Assembly: GCA_040384465.1 (NCBI GenBank)
Contig: JAZKJF010000006.1
Location: forward strand, 97,063-161,062
Source: UBA5078 sp040384465
GTDB taxonomy: Bacteria > Pseudomonadota > Gammaproteobacteria > Pseudomonadales > Pseudohongiellaceae
DNA: 64,000 bases
Direction of reading: 5' to 3'
In this document: positions 1 to 9,039 of the stretch, piece by piece
Position numbering within the stretch: the stretch's first letter is position 1
Layout: each line of letters starts with the position of its first letter
Translations under genes and position numbers: made by a program
Notes under the pieces: model-generated
What the model was told of the DNA's origin: nothing
Database searches by the model: none
The model's input: the letters and a program-made list of their open reading frames with translations, nothing else

Positions 1-1644
1 GCGTCGTTGAGCGACGAAGAGGTGCGCACCATCAAGCGTGGTGGTCAGGACCCGCGCAAAGTCTACGCCGCGTTCCATCAGGCGACGCACATCAAGGGCA
101 AGCCGGTGGTGATTCTCGTCAAGACCGTGAAAGGTGATGGCATGGGTGCGGCCGCCGAAGGACGCAACACTGCTCACCAGAAGAAATCCCTCAGCCCGGA
201 AGAGCGCCTGCAGTGCGCGCGCAACTATGGGATTCCACTGAGCGACGAGCAGCTCATCCGGGCCGATTTCTATCAGCCGCCCGAAAACAGCCCCGAGCGC
301 CAATACCTGTTGCAGCATCGCGCGGCGTTGGGTGGCAGTCTGCCCGAGCGGCAGTTGCAATGCCCGACGTTGGAAGCTCCGACATTGGAGCAATTGCGCA
401 GCGTCACCGAAGGCAGTGGCGAGAAGACGATGTCCACCACCGTCGCCATGATTCGGTTGCTGGCGCTGCTGCTCAAGGATCAAGGGCTTGGTCGCTATGT
501 CGTGCCCATCGTGCCGGACGAGGCGCGTACTTTTGGTTTGGAAGGACTGTTCCGCGTCGCAGGCATTTACTCCTCGCAAGGGCAGAACTACACGCCAGTG
601 GACGCCGACACCGTGGTGCCTTATCGCGAGAGCATCGACGGGCAGATTCTACAGGAAGGTATCTGTGAGACTGGCGCCATCGCGTCCTTCATGGCGGCGG
701 GCACAGCGTATGCGGTGCACGGCATTCCCATGATTCCGTTCTATATCTTCTACTCGATCTTCGGTTTCCAGCGCGTCGGCGACATGGTGTGGGCTTGTGG
801 CGACATGATGTGCCGGGGTTTTCTGCTCGGCGGCACGGCGGGCAGAACGACGCTCAACGGTGAAGGCCTGCAGCATCAGGATGGACACTCGCATGTGCTC
901 GCCAGCATCTATCCTGACATGAAGAGTTACGACCCCGCGTTCGCGTTCGAGCTGGCGGTGATCGTGCGCGATGGCATTCATCGCATGTACACGCTGCAGG
1001 AAAAGTGTTTCTACTACATCACGCTCTATAACGAAAATTACAAAATGCCCGCGATGCCGGAGGAGGTGGGTGCGAAGGGGGGCGTGAGTGAGAGCCTGGT
1101 CGACGGTATTCTGCGCGGCGTTTATCGCTGGCAGCGCGCCACCATGCGCGGCGAGCAAGTGCATCTGCTTGCCAGCGGCTCGATCATGCAGCAAGCGATT
1201 GCTGCCGCCGCAAAACTCGAAGCGCTCGGCTATCGTGTCGACATCTGGAGCGTCACCAGCTTCAGTGAACTGCAGCGCGACGCTCAACGCTGCGAGCGCT
1301 GGAACCGCCTGCATCCGCTGCACGCGCCACGTCGCCCCTTTGTGGAGACAACCTTCAGCAAGGAGCAGGGCGTGTTCGTGGCAGTGACCGACTACATGAA
1401 AGCGCTGGCTGGCAGCATCGCCCCGTGGATGCCACGCGCCTACACAGTGCTGGGCACCGACGGTTATGGTTTGAGCGAGACTCGTGAAGCGTTGCGCGAT
1501 TACTTCGAGATCAGCGCCGACTACATCGCCCACGCCGCGCTGGTAGCGCTGTGCCGCGAGACACTGATCAGCAAGGCGCAGTTCCGGCGCCAGGTGGTGA
1601 AGCTGGATATTGATCCGGAGAAGGTGGATCCGCTGGATAGGTAG
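1..1644 (+). CDS. aceE: Pyruvate dehydrogenase E1 component, homodimeric type (3' part)
   Basis: The reading frame is open from the first base, so the N-terminal part lies outside the window; about 547 codons remain of a family usually near 890 residues. E1 is a cytoplasmic ThDP enzyme that decarboxylates pyruvate and acetylates the lipoyl groups of E2. Typical AceE signatures are visible: RGGQDPRKVYAA and KTVKGDGMG near the left edge, GLQHQDGHSH in the middle (the active-site histidine region) and GTDGYGLSETREALRDYFE near the C-terminus, where most relatives have arginine or a similar residue before S(E/D)TR. The gene is followed convergently by cysC after 7 bases, so aceF and lpd are not directly downstream as they are in enterobacteria. 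Identity is clear; operon organisation upstream cannot be seen. Confidence 0.95.
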   Translation, partial: ASLSDEEVRTIKRGGQDPRKVYAAFHQATHIKGKPVVILVKTVKGDGMGAAAEGRNTAHQKKSLSPEERLQCARNYGIPLSDEQLIRADFYQPPENSPERQYLLQHRAALGGSLPERQLQCPTLEAPTLEQLRSVTEGSGEKTMSTTVAMIRLLALLLKDQGLGRYVVPIVPDEARTFGLEGLFRVAGIYSSQGQNYTPVDADTVVPYRESIDGQILQEGICETGAIASFMAAGTAYAVHGIPMIPFYIFYSIFGFQRVGDMVWACGDMMCRGFLLGGTAGRTTLNGEGLQHQDGHSHVLASIYPDMKSYDPAFAFELAVIVRDGIHRMYTLQEKCFYYITLYNENYKMPAMPEEVGAKGGVSESLVDGILRGVYRWQRATMRGEQVHLLASGSIMQQAIAAAAKLEALGYRVDIWSVTSFSELQRDAQRCERWNRLHPLHAPRRPFVETTFSKEQGVFVAVTDYMKALAGSIAPWMPRAYTVLGTDGYGLSETREALRDYFEISADYIAHAALVALCRETLISKAQFRRQVVKLDIDPEKVDPLDR

Positions 1645-1651
1645 GGCGTAA

Positions 1652-2218
1652 TCAAATCACCCCGCGCGCGCGCATGCATTCGATGACCCTGCGGGCGCTT
1701 TGCTCGGGAGCGTCGATGTCAGTCTGCAAATGCAGGGTGGGCGACACCGGTGCCTCGTAAGGAGAATCGATGCCGGTGAATCGTGGCAACAAACCGCTAC
1801 GGGCTTTCTTATACAAGCCTTTGACGTCGCGCTGTTCCACGACCCTCAGTGGAGCATCCACAAATATCTCCAGGAAATGCTCGCTCCCGATAACGTGGCG
1901 CGCGTGTTCTCGGCCAGCGCTGAAGGGAGAAATCAACGCCGTCAGCACGATCAACCCCGCATCCCGCATCAGTTTTGCGACTTCCGCTACCCGGCGAATG
2001 TTCTCGCTGCGATCCGCGTCACTGAAGCCCAGGTCCTGACTCAGGCCGCGTCGCAAGTCGTCGCCGTCCAACAGGCAGCACTGCCGCCCGAGTGCTCGCA
2101 GTTGCTGGGCTACCAGGTTGGCAACTGTGGATTTGCCAGCGCCGGACAAGCCGGTAAACCAGAGGACGACCGGCGTCTGGCGTTGTTGCGGGTCGGTCGC
2201 TAGGGTGGTTTTCGTCAT
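1652..2218 (-). CDS. cysC: Adenylylsulfate kinase
   Basis: This 188-residue protein is the right length for a stand-alone APS kinase, which phosphorylates adenylylsulfate to PAPS in the cytoplasm for sulfate assimilation or sulfation. The Walker A loop GLSGAGKST lies at residues 23-31, followed by DGDDLR, the ISPF segment and the substrate-lid motif DVKGLYKKARSG, all diagnostic of CysC. It ends tail-to-tail with aceE. No cysN, cysD or PAPS reductase gene is in the window, so it is a solitary copy here. The methyltransferase to its left-hand 5' side is transcribed divergently. Confidence 0.95.
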   Translation of the reverse strand: MTKTTLATDPQQRQTPVVLWFTGLSGAGKSTVANLVAQQLRALGRQCCLLDGDDLRRGLSQDLGFSDADRSENIRRVAEVAKLMRDAGLIVLTALISPFSAGREHARHVIGSEHFLEIFVDAPLRVVEQRDVKGLYKKARSGLLPRFTGIDSPYEAPVSPTLHLQTDIDAPEQSARRVIECMRARGVI

Positions 2219-2339
2219 AAATTCTCGTGCTGAAATCTTCTGCTGGATTCAATCTGGGCATTGTGCCAAATTGCCGAGAACTCAGCACGCACAAGAAACT
2301 CTCAGAGCAAAACCCAGAACAAAACCCAGAGAAGAAACC

Positions 2340-3104
2340 ATGGAGAAATCGCTGTTCAGCCGAATGTGGGACAAGATGCAGAGCGACGGCTATTTCGCTC
2401 TGCATCCCCACTATCAGGATCATTTCGGCGCTGAGCTGAGTCGCGAAGATCGGGCACTGGACGGCGCGGTGTTGCAGCTGGATTTTAATCAGGCGCATGT
2501 CGAGATGCCGGTGCCGTATTCCGATGCGCTGGAGCGCAGTGTGAAGCGCACCGAGTCGGAATGGTTGGGCCGGATGTTCGCGTTGCCGCAGTCGGGAACT
2601 GTACTGGACGTGGGGTGTGGATTCGGCCGCTCGGTGTCCTGGTTTGCTGAACGCTACCCGCAGGTGATCGGCACTGACATCTCCGCGACGGTGCTGGACA
2701 GTGCAAAGGAGCGGCTCAAGGACCGACGCAATGTGCGCCTGCTCGTCAATGAATCAGACACGCTTCCTGCGGAAATTGCGGACGGTTCAATTGCTCTGGC
2801 TTATGTCTTTACCGTTTTTCAACACATCCCCCGCGAGTTCACGGCTAATCTTTTGCGCGGTATCACACGCGTGCTCGCCGACGATGGTGTGGTGATTTTC
2901 AATCTGCTCACGAACTTCAACGAGGCCGTCAACACTGGCGACAGCGAGACAGAATGGGCGATTGGGTACAGCCCGGCGCAGGCGGAGGCACTGCTGGCGA
3001 GCAGCGGACTGTCATTGCTGAAAATGTGTACTTGGTCGACACCAGGTTCGGATGCCGGATGGTTGTGGGTTCAAGCAGGCCGACAGCCAGGAAAGGACGA
3101 ATAA
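2340..3104 (+). CDS. Class I SAM-dependent methyltransferase
   Basis: A 254-residue cytoplasmic protein with a Rossmann-type methyltransferase core. Motif I, VLDVGCGFG at about residues 88-96, binds S-adenosylmethionine; the following ERYPQVIGTDIS (acidic ribose-binding end of strand 2) and the stretch around AYVFTVFQHIP (motif IV and post-motif region) fit the Methyltransf_11/25 type. The frame stays open upstream of the chosen ATG, but that part overlaps cysC and encodes unlikely protein; the ATG is preceded by a purine-rich AGAGAAGAAACC. The substrate is not evident. It sits 28 bases before a membrane-protein pair and could be co-transcribed with it. Confidence 0.85.
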   Translation: MEKSLFSRMWDKMQSDGYFALHPHYQDHFGAELSREDRALDGAVLQLDFNQAHVEMPVPYSDALERSVKRTESEWLGRMFALPQSGTVLDVGCGFGRSVSWFAERYPQVIGTDISATVLDSAKERLKDRRNVRLLVNESDTLPAEIADGSIALAYVFTVFQHIPREFTANLLRGITRVLADDGVVIFNLLTNFNEAVNTGDSETEWAIGYSPAQAEALLASSGLSLLKMCTWSTPGSDAGWLWVQAGRQPGKDE

Positions 3105-3132
3105 TTTCACTTCATCACTCACGGAGAACCTG

Positions 3133-4440
3133 ATGAGCCTGCGTCGCACTTTCAAGAATGATCTGGCCCGGGAAATCCCGCAGTGGCGCACCGACGGTCT
3201 GCTTGACGAAGACCAGGCGCAGGCGATCTGCGCGCGCTACGGGCTCGATTATCACAACCTGCATAATCTTCACAACCGCACACTCGGCTACCACGTTCTG
3301 CTGGTGCTGGGGTATCTCTTCATTGGCCTCGCTCTCATCACCTTGATCGGCGCCAACTGGGACAGCATTCCCCGTGGGCTGCGCATGGGTGCTCTCGTCG
3401 CTCTGACTGCGTCTACGCAGGCGTTGGGTTTGCACTATTTTCGCGCTGGCAATCTTGACGCCGCATCGCGGATATTCTTCCTCGGCAATCTGTTCTTCGG
3501 CGCGTCCATCATTCTGGTCGCTCAGATATATCATCTCGGTGAACATATGGCCGATGGGGTGTTCTGGTGGGCACTCGGTGCGCTGCCTTTCGCTTTGTTA
3601 CTACCTACGCGCTTGCTGGGGTTGCAGATACTGGCACTTGCCCTGATCTGGTTTTTCATGGAAGTGTCGGCGGGGTTTTATCCGGCATTGTTTCCAGTGT
3701 TACTGGCAGGTATCGCTTATGTCTTGGTGCGCGGCAAGAGCAGTACGCTGTTGTTTCTGGGGACTGTCATCGCTGCAGCTTTGCATATCGAATACTCACT
3801 GGCCATTTTGTGGAATGATTCTGGTCGCCCGGACCTGCGTGCCGAGCATATGCTGATCGCCTCTTCTCTCGGTTTGCTGGCTTACAGCGCGGGTCTCTGG
3901 ATGGTGCAGCAGACGTCTGCAAGCGTGCAGGAATATGGGCACGACCTGGCACGCTGGAGCTTGCGTGCTTTCTTGTTGCTGCTACTGATCATGAGCTTTG
4001 AATCGCCATGGCTCGAATTGCTTCTGGCTGAATTTTCACACGCGGCGTCACTGGCTATCATCATGGCACTCTGCTGCACTGGTGCAGCGGCGTTGTCATG
4101 GCGCTATTCCCATCGTCAGCGCATTGCCTTGCTGATCGCGGGCAATGGCGTTTTTCTGGTGGCTGCGCTGGCGATGGAGTTAGCTGCGGCGCCTTGGCTG
4201 CAAATTGCCGACAATCTTGCTTTGATCGCTGTCGGTGTTGCGCTGCTTCTGCAAGGTGTGCGCAGTGGCGTATCCCGACATTTTTTTCTTGGCATCGGTG
4301 TGATTTTGCTGACGGGAATGCTCCGCTATTTTGGTTTGATTGGTGATTACGTCGGTGGGGCCTTGTTGTTCATTGTCTTTGCTGCCGTGATGCTCGGCGC
4401 GGCGAAGTACTGGCGTCATCAGCAGGGAGGCGCATCATGA
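3133..4440 (+). CDS. DUF2157 domain membrane protein
   Basis: A 435-residue integral membrane protein. Residues 1-50 form a soluble helical head with the pattern of DUF2157 (LAREIPQWRTDGLLDEDQA), followed by roughly ten hydrophobic segments from about residue 53 to the end. The chosen ATG follows the Shine-Dalgarno-like ACGGAG; the frame extends further upstream but into the end of the methyltransferase. The last four bases overlap the next gene (ATGA), so the two are translationally coupled. DUF2157 proteins followed by GDYXXLXY proteins are a recurrent pair of unknown function; some genomes fuse or accompany them with DUF4401. I infer an inner membrane complex, role unknown. Confidence 0.85.
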   Translation: MSLRRTFKNDLAREIPQWRTDGLLDEDQAQAICARYGLDYHNLHNLHNRTLGYHVLLVLGYLFIGLALITLIGANWDSIPRGLRMGALVALTASTQALGLHYFRAGNLDAASRIFFLGNLFFGASIILVAQIYHLGEHMADGVFWWALGALPFALLLPTRLLGLQILALALIWFFMEVSAGFYPALFPVLLAGIAYVLVRGKSSTLLFLGTVIAAALHIEYSLAILWNDSGRPDLRAEHMLIASSLGLLAYSAGLWMVQQTSASVQEYGHDLARWSLRAFLLLLLIMSFESPWLELLLAEFSHAASLAIIMALCCTGAAALSWRYSHRQRIALLIAGNGVFLVAALAMELAAAPWLQIADNLALIAVGVALLLQGVRSGVSRHFFLGIGVILLTGMLRYFGLIGDYVGGALLFIVFAAVMLGAAKYWRHQQGGAS

Positions 4441-4943
4441 AACAACTCTCGTCAACAGTGTTCATTGGCGCAGCGATTGCGGCACAGGTGTTGATTCTTA
4501 TCGGCATGGTGGTGACTGCTGCGCTGCCGTTGATGATTGGCACCGACATTACAGTGCGCACGAGGCCTGTCGATCCGCGCGATTTGTTTCGCGGCAATTA
4601 CGCGCAGCTCAGTTATGATTTCTCGCAGGTTCCGCTGCGAGAACTGGCGACAACAGCGCCGATCCGCACGGGAGAAGTCGTGTACGTGTCCTTGCAGCCG
4701 GGCAGGGATGGTTTGCATGAATTTGCAGCAGCGTCGTTCGAGAAACCGGACGACGGTTTGTTTCTGCGTGGGCGGGTCGAATACGTGATGGAAGAGCAGG
4801 TGAGCGTGCTTTACGGCATCGAGGCTTTCTTCGCCCCGAAAGAAACAGCGCTGGCGCTGGAACTCACTTTACGCGAGCGGGCGGTAGCGACACTGGCACT
4901 GTCCGACAGTGGCCGAGCGCGCATCAGAACGGTCGGCGACTAA
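4437..4943 (+). CDS. GDYXXLXY family protein
   Basis: A 168-residue protein with one N-terminal membrane anchor (about residues 8-32) and a periplasmic domain. The family's name motif appears as GNYAQLSY at residues 53-60, with an N in place of the usual D, directly after PVDPRDLFRG. Its start overlaps the stop codon of the DUF2157 gene, matching the conserved neighbourhood of this family. The domain is thought to be an exported partner of the DUF2157 membrane protein, but no biochemical role is established that I know of. Downstream comes a repeat module, not a gene. Confidence 0.85.
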   Translation: MKQLSSTVFIGAAIAAQVLILIGMVVTAALPLMIGTDITVRTRPVDPRDLFRGNYAQLSYDFSQVPLRELATTAPIRTGEVVYVSLQPGRDGLHEFAAASFEKPDDGLFLRGRVEYVMEEQVSVLYGIEAFFAPKETALALELTLRERAVATLALSDSGRARIRTVGD

Positions 4944-4951
4944 ATAAAACC

Positions 4952-4994
4952 GGGGTCAGAGCAAAAATACAGGCTGTATTTTTACTCTGACCCC
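4952..4994. repeat. 43-bp inverted repeat, copy 1 (possible bidirectional terminator)
   Basis: GGGGTCAGAG at the left end pairs with CTCTGACCCC at the right, and the AT-rich interior (AAAAATACAG/CTGTATTTTT) continues the pairing, giving an almost uninterrupted 43-bp palindrome with one mismatch (C/T). It lies between the convergent ends of the GDYXXLXY gene and the large surface-protein gene, where it could terminate both. A copy lies at 8956-8998. Repeats starting GGGGTCAGAGT are common next to REP-associated (RAYT-type) transposases, but no transposase is present here. Confidence 0.8.
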
Positions 4995-5021
4995 AAATTT
5001 AACCCCAAATTTAATTTTGGC

Positions 5022-5047
5022 TGTCGCCTGCAGGGCAGGCTCTTACA
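5022..5047. repeat. REP-like palindrome (family A), copy 1
   Basis: Contains the core GCCTGCAGGGCAGGC, whose ends form a 6-bp stem around AGG, inside the longer conserved string TGTCGCCTGCAGGGCAGGCT. Further copies in this window are at 9003-9027, 11249-11275, 49100-49125, 49133-49157, 49160-49185 (inverted) and 57361-57388 (inverted). All lie between genes, as expected of repetitive extragenic palindromes. Confidence 0.85.
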
Positions 5048-5059
5048 GTGTTGGTGAGA

Positions 5060-8000
5060 TCAGGAGATGACCAGTGTGGCGCCACCAATCATTGCGGTCA
5101 GCGTGGTGATGCCGGTCAATTGGATCAACTGGTCATCCACGTTACCTGCGGCAGCACCGGCGTAGTACACGTAGGTGTTGCCACCGTCGATGAACATTGC
5201 GACAGAGTTCGCTGCATCAAGCTGAACGTCGGCCTGAATCGCAGTGGTCTTGGCAGCAAGATTGGCGTCGCTGGCATGAAAGCTGATCAAACCACCGGCA
5301 GTGGTGTTGACGTTGATACCGGCAACCAACGCAGTGGCATCGACTGTCAACAACACGGCAGTACCCGCACCGAAGCTCAGCACATCGGCGGCCGCTGTGT
5401 TGAAGTCGGTGATGATGTCCATCGCAGTGCCGATCACTGAACCATCCGCATTGAACTCGAATCTGTCCACCGCACCACCACCGCTCATGGTGTCAGCGCC
5501 AGTGCCGCCGGTGATCAAATCCGTGCTCAGACCCGCGCTGATCACATCGTTGCCTGACCCGGAAGTGATCGTCGCCACCTGGCCTGCTGCACCGATTGTC
5601 GTGATGCTGTCATTGCCGCCTGCAGTGGTGATGGTCTGGGCACCGGATGCTGCTTCAGCCACGATCGTGACCTTGCTGTTGCTGGTGCTGGCGATGGTCT
5701 GATTACCGGCTGCCAGGATGGTGGCGTTGACGGTGACAAGGTTGCCACCCAGCGTCGTGCCGATCACCTGATTGCCCGCTCCATTGATCGTTGCGTTGAC
5801 CGTCGTGAGGCCGACACCGTTGATGGTCTGTGCGCCTGCGGCTATGCCGGTGGCACTCACGGTTGTGACTCCTGAGCCTGTCGTTATGGTGTGCGCGCCG
5901 GAGCCAGTGGTGGTTGTGGTGATCGCGGCAGCCCCTGTGAAACTGGTCAGGGTCAGATCAATGGCACCCAGAAGAGTTTGTGCAGTCAGGTCGACTCCAT
6001 TGGCGGCGAATGCCGCTTCGAAATTCGCGCCTGTGGTGACGACTTGTGCGCCGTTACCAAGCGAGTTGAACACTACTTTTTCGAAATTGGTTTTACCGAT
6101 CCACAGATTGTCTGGCGGAGTGCTGGCCTCTGCGCCGGTCGTGATGTTCAGCTTGTCTCCTGTCCCGGCAAGACCATTGAGAATGTCACCGGTATTGAAG
6201 GTGTAAGGCCCGGCACCATTGCCGAAGGTGCCTGTAAACGTGTCGTTACCACCGCTGCCGCTCAAGCTGTCATTGGCCGTCGTCAGATCAATCTGCATAC
6301 CCAGATAATCGACTGCCAGTGTTGGATTGGAGAGCGTGCTGATCGTTGCGTTGCCCGCCGCATCCGTGAGAGTGACTGTCGCCACGCCACCAGCAGCAAC
6401 TGCTGCTTTCAGAGCGAGATTCGTGAGTGAGCCAATGTCGAAGGTGACACCGGTATCACCAACCAGAATCGTGGCGTCCGTTGCAATCGTTGTGGAGCCG
6501 ATTTTCAACACGGCACTGCCACCAGTGGCTTGACCTGCAGTGATGGTGGCGAGGGCGGTGAGGTTAGTGTTGGTGCTGTTCAGCTCATTCGGGACCACAG
6601 TGCCACCGATGACCGTCAGGGCCACGCCTGTGGGCGCTGCGGGTGCCGTGTAATCCACAACGAGTGTCGGATTGGCAACAGCGCTGACACTCGCGTTGCC
6701 TGCCGCATCGGTGACCGTCACAGTCGCCACGCCGCCTGCGGCGACCGCCGCTTTGAGAGCCGCATTGGTAGACAGACCGAGATTGAAGGTCGCTGCGGTG
6801 TCACCGACCAGAATGGTGCTATCGGTGGCGATCGTGGTGGCGCCAATTTTCAGTACGGCGTTGCCTCCAGTCGCCTGTCCGGCAGTAATCGCCACCGTCG
6901 CTGTCATGTTGGTGTTGCTGGTGTTCAGCGTGTTGGCTACGACTGTGCCACCCACTGCTGTCAGTGCGACGGCGGTAGGTGCTGTGGGCGCAGTATTGTC
7001 GACGGCGAATACCGGGTTGGTAGGAGCTGCCGAGATCGTGTTGCTGCTGACATCATGAGCACCACCGATGGTCACTGTCGCCGTGGCAATGTTGCCGGCA
7101 GGGACGTTGAGATCAAAGAAGTAGTGAGTGCTGTCGATCTTGGTCATCGCGGAGGAGACCAAGATCCCGTTGTTGATGCTGATGGTGGGCGTTCCGTCGC
7201 TCACCGCTTTGTTGAAAGTCGCGATGATGCGCAAGGTGCTGGCGTCATTGACGGCTGCTGTCGCTGTAGAAGTGACACCGCCATTGGTGGAGTACGCCAA
7301 GCTGGCCGTCGGGGCTTCCTGCGCGAGTGCTGCCGCTGCCGCCGCTTCAGCTGCCGCTGCGTCTGCGGCAGCGTTCTGACTTGCGGTGGGTGGCGTTGGC
7401 ACTCCCGGGGCGATACTGCCCACGGTCACGTTGTAGTTGGCGTTATTCAATGCCGAGCCTGTAAATTCGCCGACTGCGCTGGTGAAATTACCGCTGGGGG
7501 CAGCGGCAATCAGAGCATTAGTCGCGCTTCCTTGGGCCACGTCAGCCGCCTGGGCCAGCATAGTGATGTTGGTCGCTGCTGCTGCGGACGTGTTGCTTCC
7601 CGCCGTAATCTGCGCGATCTGTGCGACTTGTGTGGAGCTGAACACAGTGCCTGTAGCCGTGAAGGCGGCCTGAATGATGCTGACCAAAGTGCTGGGATTA
7701 GCCAGATTGATCGTGCCGCCGGAGCTGGCCGCTGCTGTCGTGATCGCCTGTGCAATGGCGATAGAGACAGCCGCTGCAGCACTTTGCAGTGTGGCGCCTG
7801 TGGTGGCGACGTCAATCACGGAAGCGATCTGCGTGATGATGTTGCTGATCTGTTGCGACGCAGTTTGTACCTTCAGAGCTATCGCTTTTTCTGCGCTGGT
7901 GCTGGTGTTGCTGGCAAGCACAGCCAGTGCGTTGTAGGACTGCAGATTGATGCCTGAAGAAAGGCTCAGTGCGCCCTTGAGAGCCCCGGTGGCATTCTGG

Positions 8001-8818
8001 ACGGTGCCTGCCTGACCGGTAGTGACCATGGTTTCAATCATGGTGGTGATTGGGTTGAGCGTCGTGGCACCAGTTGTAGAACTGAGCAATCCCTTGAAAG
8101 CGTTGCCCGTCATCAGATCGGTGCCGCCATAGGCGATAATTTTGCCGGAACCGGCGCTGTTGGGAACTTCAAACGTGCCGTTGGCGCTGGTGGTGGTTTT
8201 CCACTCGCCAGTGCTCAGCAGACCGTCACGGTTGGTGTCGGCGAACACGGTGGCGCCAGAGAGGTAATCATCCACGGTGCCGGTGATGCCAGAGGTGGAC
8301 AGATTGGAAGACAGTGCATTGAAGCCGCTCGTGCCATTGGCAAAGCTGGCGCTGGAGTTGTCGATATTCTGCAACAAGGTAGAGACTGCGCTGCTCACCC
8401 CTGTGCCGGTGAAATTGGCACTTTTGCCAGCGGCAGTCAGTGTGTCGAGAAAGGTTGATGCGGCTTGCGCGCGATTGTCGAGAGTGGCGCCGTTCGTGCC
8501 TTGCAGAGTACTCAAGTGATTTAAGAGCTTGGAGCCGGAATTGATGCCTGCCGCGGTCAGCTCAGTAATGTGGAGCTGGGCTTGGGCTGAGGTCAGTGTG
8601 ACGCCAAAACCGTTTTTGGCGATAGCCTGAATAGTGGCCACAGCCCCTTGTCTCGCTACGCTTTGGTTGACGTAGAGGTCCACCGCCGCGTCAATTCTGG
8701 CAAACCCGCCTGTCGGAGAGACCATGCCATTGAAGGCTGCCATTTCAGTGGCGTTGGCTGAAGAGCCGGTGCCGAGGATGTAAAGTTTTTGCAGGTTCAA
8801 GTCTTGTTTGGTTGTCAT
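5060..8818 (-). CDS. Large Ig-repeat/RTX surface or S-layer-like protein
   Basis: A 1252-residue protein, very rich in Ala, Thr, Gly and Ser and poor in Cys, with no Sec signal peptide, which fits export by a type I system. The N-terminus (residues 5-130) has the look of a DUF4214-like helical domain. Residues 188-215 hold a calcium-loop-like FADTNRDGLLSTGEW. An alanine-rich linker (475-502) precedes an Ig-like region; residues about 609-722 and 723-838 are two near-identical tandem Ig-like repeats. The C-terminal third is low-complexity beta-solenoid-like sequence with RTX-type GGTGADTMSGGGAVDRFEF, typical of type I-secreted S-layer proteins and adhesins. No type I transporter is in the window. 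I take MTTKQD as start; the frame is open 37 codons further upstream without a convincing ribosome site. Confidence 0.8.
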   Translation of the reverse strand: MTTKQDLNLQKLYILGTGSSANATEMAAFNGMVSPTGGFARIDAAVDLYVNQSVARQGAVATIQAIAKNGFGVTLTSAQAQLHITELTAAGINSGSKLLNHLSTLQGTNGATLDNRAQAASTFLDTLTAAGKSANFTGTGVSSAVSTLLQNIDNSSASFANGTSGFNALSSNLSTSGITGTVDDYLSGATVFADTNRDGLLSTGEWKTTTSANGTFEVPNSAGSGKIIAYGGTDLMTGNAFKGLLSSTTGATTLNPITTMIETMVTTGQAGTVQNATGALKGALSLSSGINLQSYNALAVLASNTSTSAEKAIALKVQTASQQISNIITQIASVIDVATTGATLQSAAAAVSIAIAQAITTAAASSGGTINLANPSTLVSIIQAAFTATGTVFSSTQVAQIAQITAGSNTSAAAATNITMLAQAADVAQGSATNALIAAAPSGNFTSAVGEFTGSALNNANYNVTVGSIAPGVPTPPTASQNAAADAAAAEAAAAAALAQEAPTASLAYSTNGGVTSTATAAVNDASTLRIIATFNKAVSDGTPTISINNGILVSSAMTKIDSTHYFFDLNVPAGNIATATVTIGGAHDVSSNTISAAPTNPVFAVDNTAPTAPTAVALTAVGGTVVANTLNTSNTNMTATVAITAGQATGGNAVLKIGATTIATDSTILVGDTAATFNLGLSTNAALKAAVAAGGVATVTVTDAAGNASVSAVANPTLVVDYTAPAAPTGVALTVIGGTVVPNELNSTNTNLTALATITAGQATGGSAVLKIGSTTIATDATILVGDTGVTFDIGSLTNLALKAAVAAGGVATVTLTDAAGNATISTLSNPTLAVDYLGMQIDLTTANDSLSGSGGNDTFTGTFGNGAGPYTFNTGDILNGLAGTGDKLNITTGAEASTPPDNLWIGKTNFEKVVFNSLGNGAQVVTTGANFEAAFAANGVDLTAQTLLGAIDLTLTSFTGAAAITTTTTGSGAHTITTGSGVTTVSATGIAAGAQTINGVGLTTVNATINGAGNQVIGTTLGGNLVTVNATILAAGNQTIASTSNSKVTIVAEAASGAQTITTAGGNDSITTIGAAGQVATITSGSGNDVISAGLSTDLITGGTGADTMSGGGAVDRFEFNADGSVIGTAMDIITDFNTAAADVLSFGAGTAVLLTVDATALVAGINVNTTAGGLISFHASDANLAAKTTAIQADVQLDAANSVAMFIDGGNTYVYYAGAAAGNVDDQLIQLTGITTLTAMIGGATLVIS

Positions 8819-8955
8819 AATCGAAATTCTCATATTTGGATGCGGTTGGCGGTTGTGCAAATATCCGCCTCCTTGCGGCATCCATCTGTCTGTTATCGCA
8901 CGTTCAAACCGGCAGCCACGATGCGGCACAGAAGCGAGGGGGGCTAAATAAAAGC

Positions 8956-8998
8956 GGGGTCAGAGTAAAAATACAGGCTGTATTTTTACTCTGACCCC
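8956..8998. repeat. 43-bp inverted repeat, copy 2
   Basis: Perfect palindrome GGGGTCAGAG...CTCTGACCCC, differing from the copy at 4952-4994 at essentially one interior position. Both copies are preceded by CTAAATAAAA-like sequence and followed by a REP-like palindrome and then by GATCAGGAG containing the stop codon of the next minus-strand gene, so the whole module of roughly 85-105 bp is duplicated. Confidence 0.8.
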
Positions 8999-9002
8999 GT
9001 TT

Positions 9003-9027
9003 TGTCGCCTGCAGGGCAGGCTCATAC
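9003..9027. repeat. REP-like palindrome (family A), copy 2
   Basis: TGTCGCCTGCAGGGCAGGCT again, 12 bases downstream of the stop codon of the metalloprotease gene, in the same arrangement as copy 1 relative to the surface-protein gene. Confidence 0.85.
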
Positions 9028-9039
9028 GTTTCGATGAGA

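Noticed and set aside
649..1533. A 294-codon minus-strand frame antisense to aceE
   Set aside because: aceE motifs are continuous through this region; the antisense frame has no ribosome site or family signature.
2305..2335. Two AAAACCCAGA direct repeats before the methyltransferase start
   Set aside because: Short and purine-rich, probably just leader sequence; no sign of regulatory spacing.
6530..7957. A 475-codon plus-strand frame inside the surface-protein gene
   Set aside because: Cys- and Arg-rich composition and no recognisable motif; it arises from the low-complexity GC-biased coding of the opposite strand.
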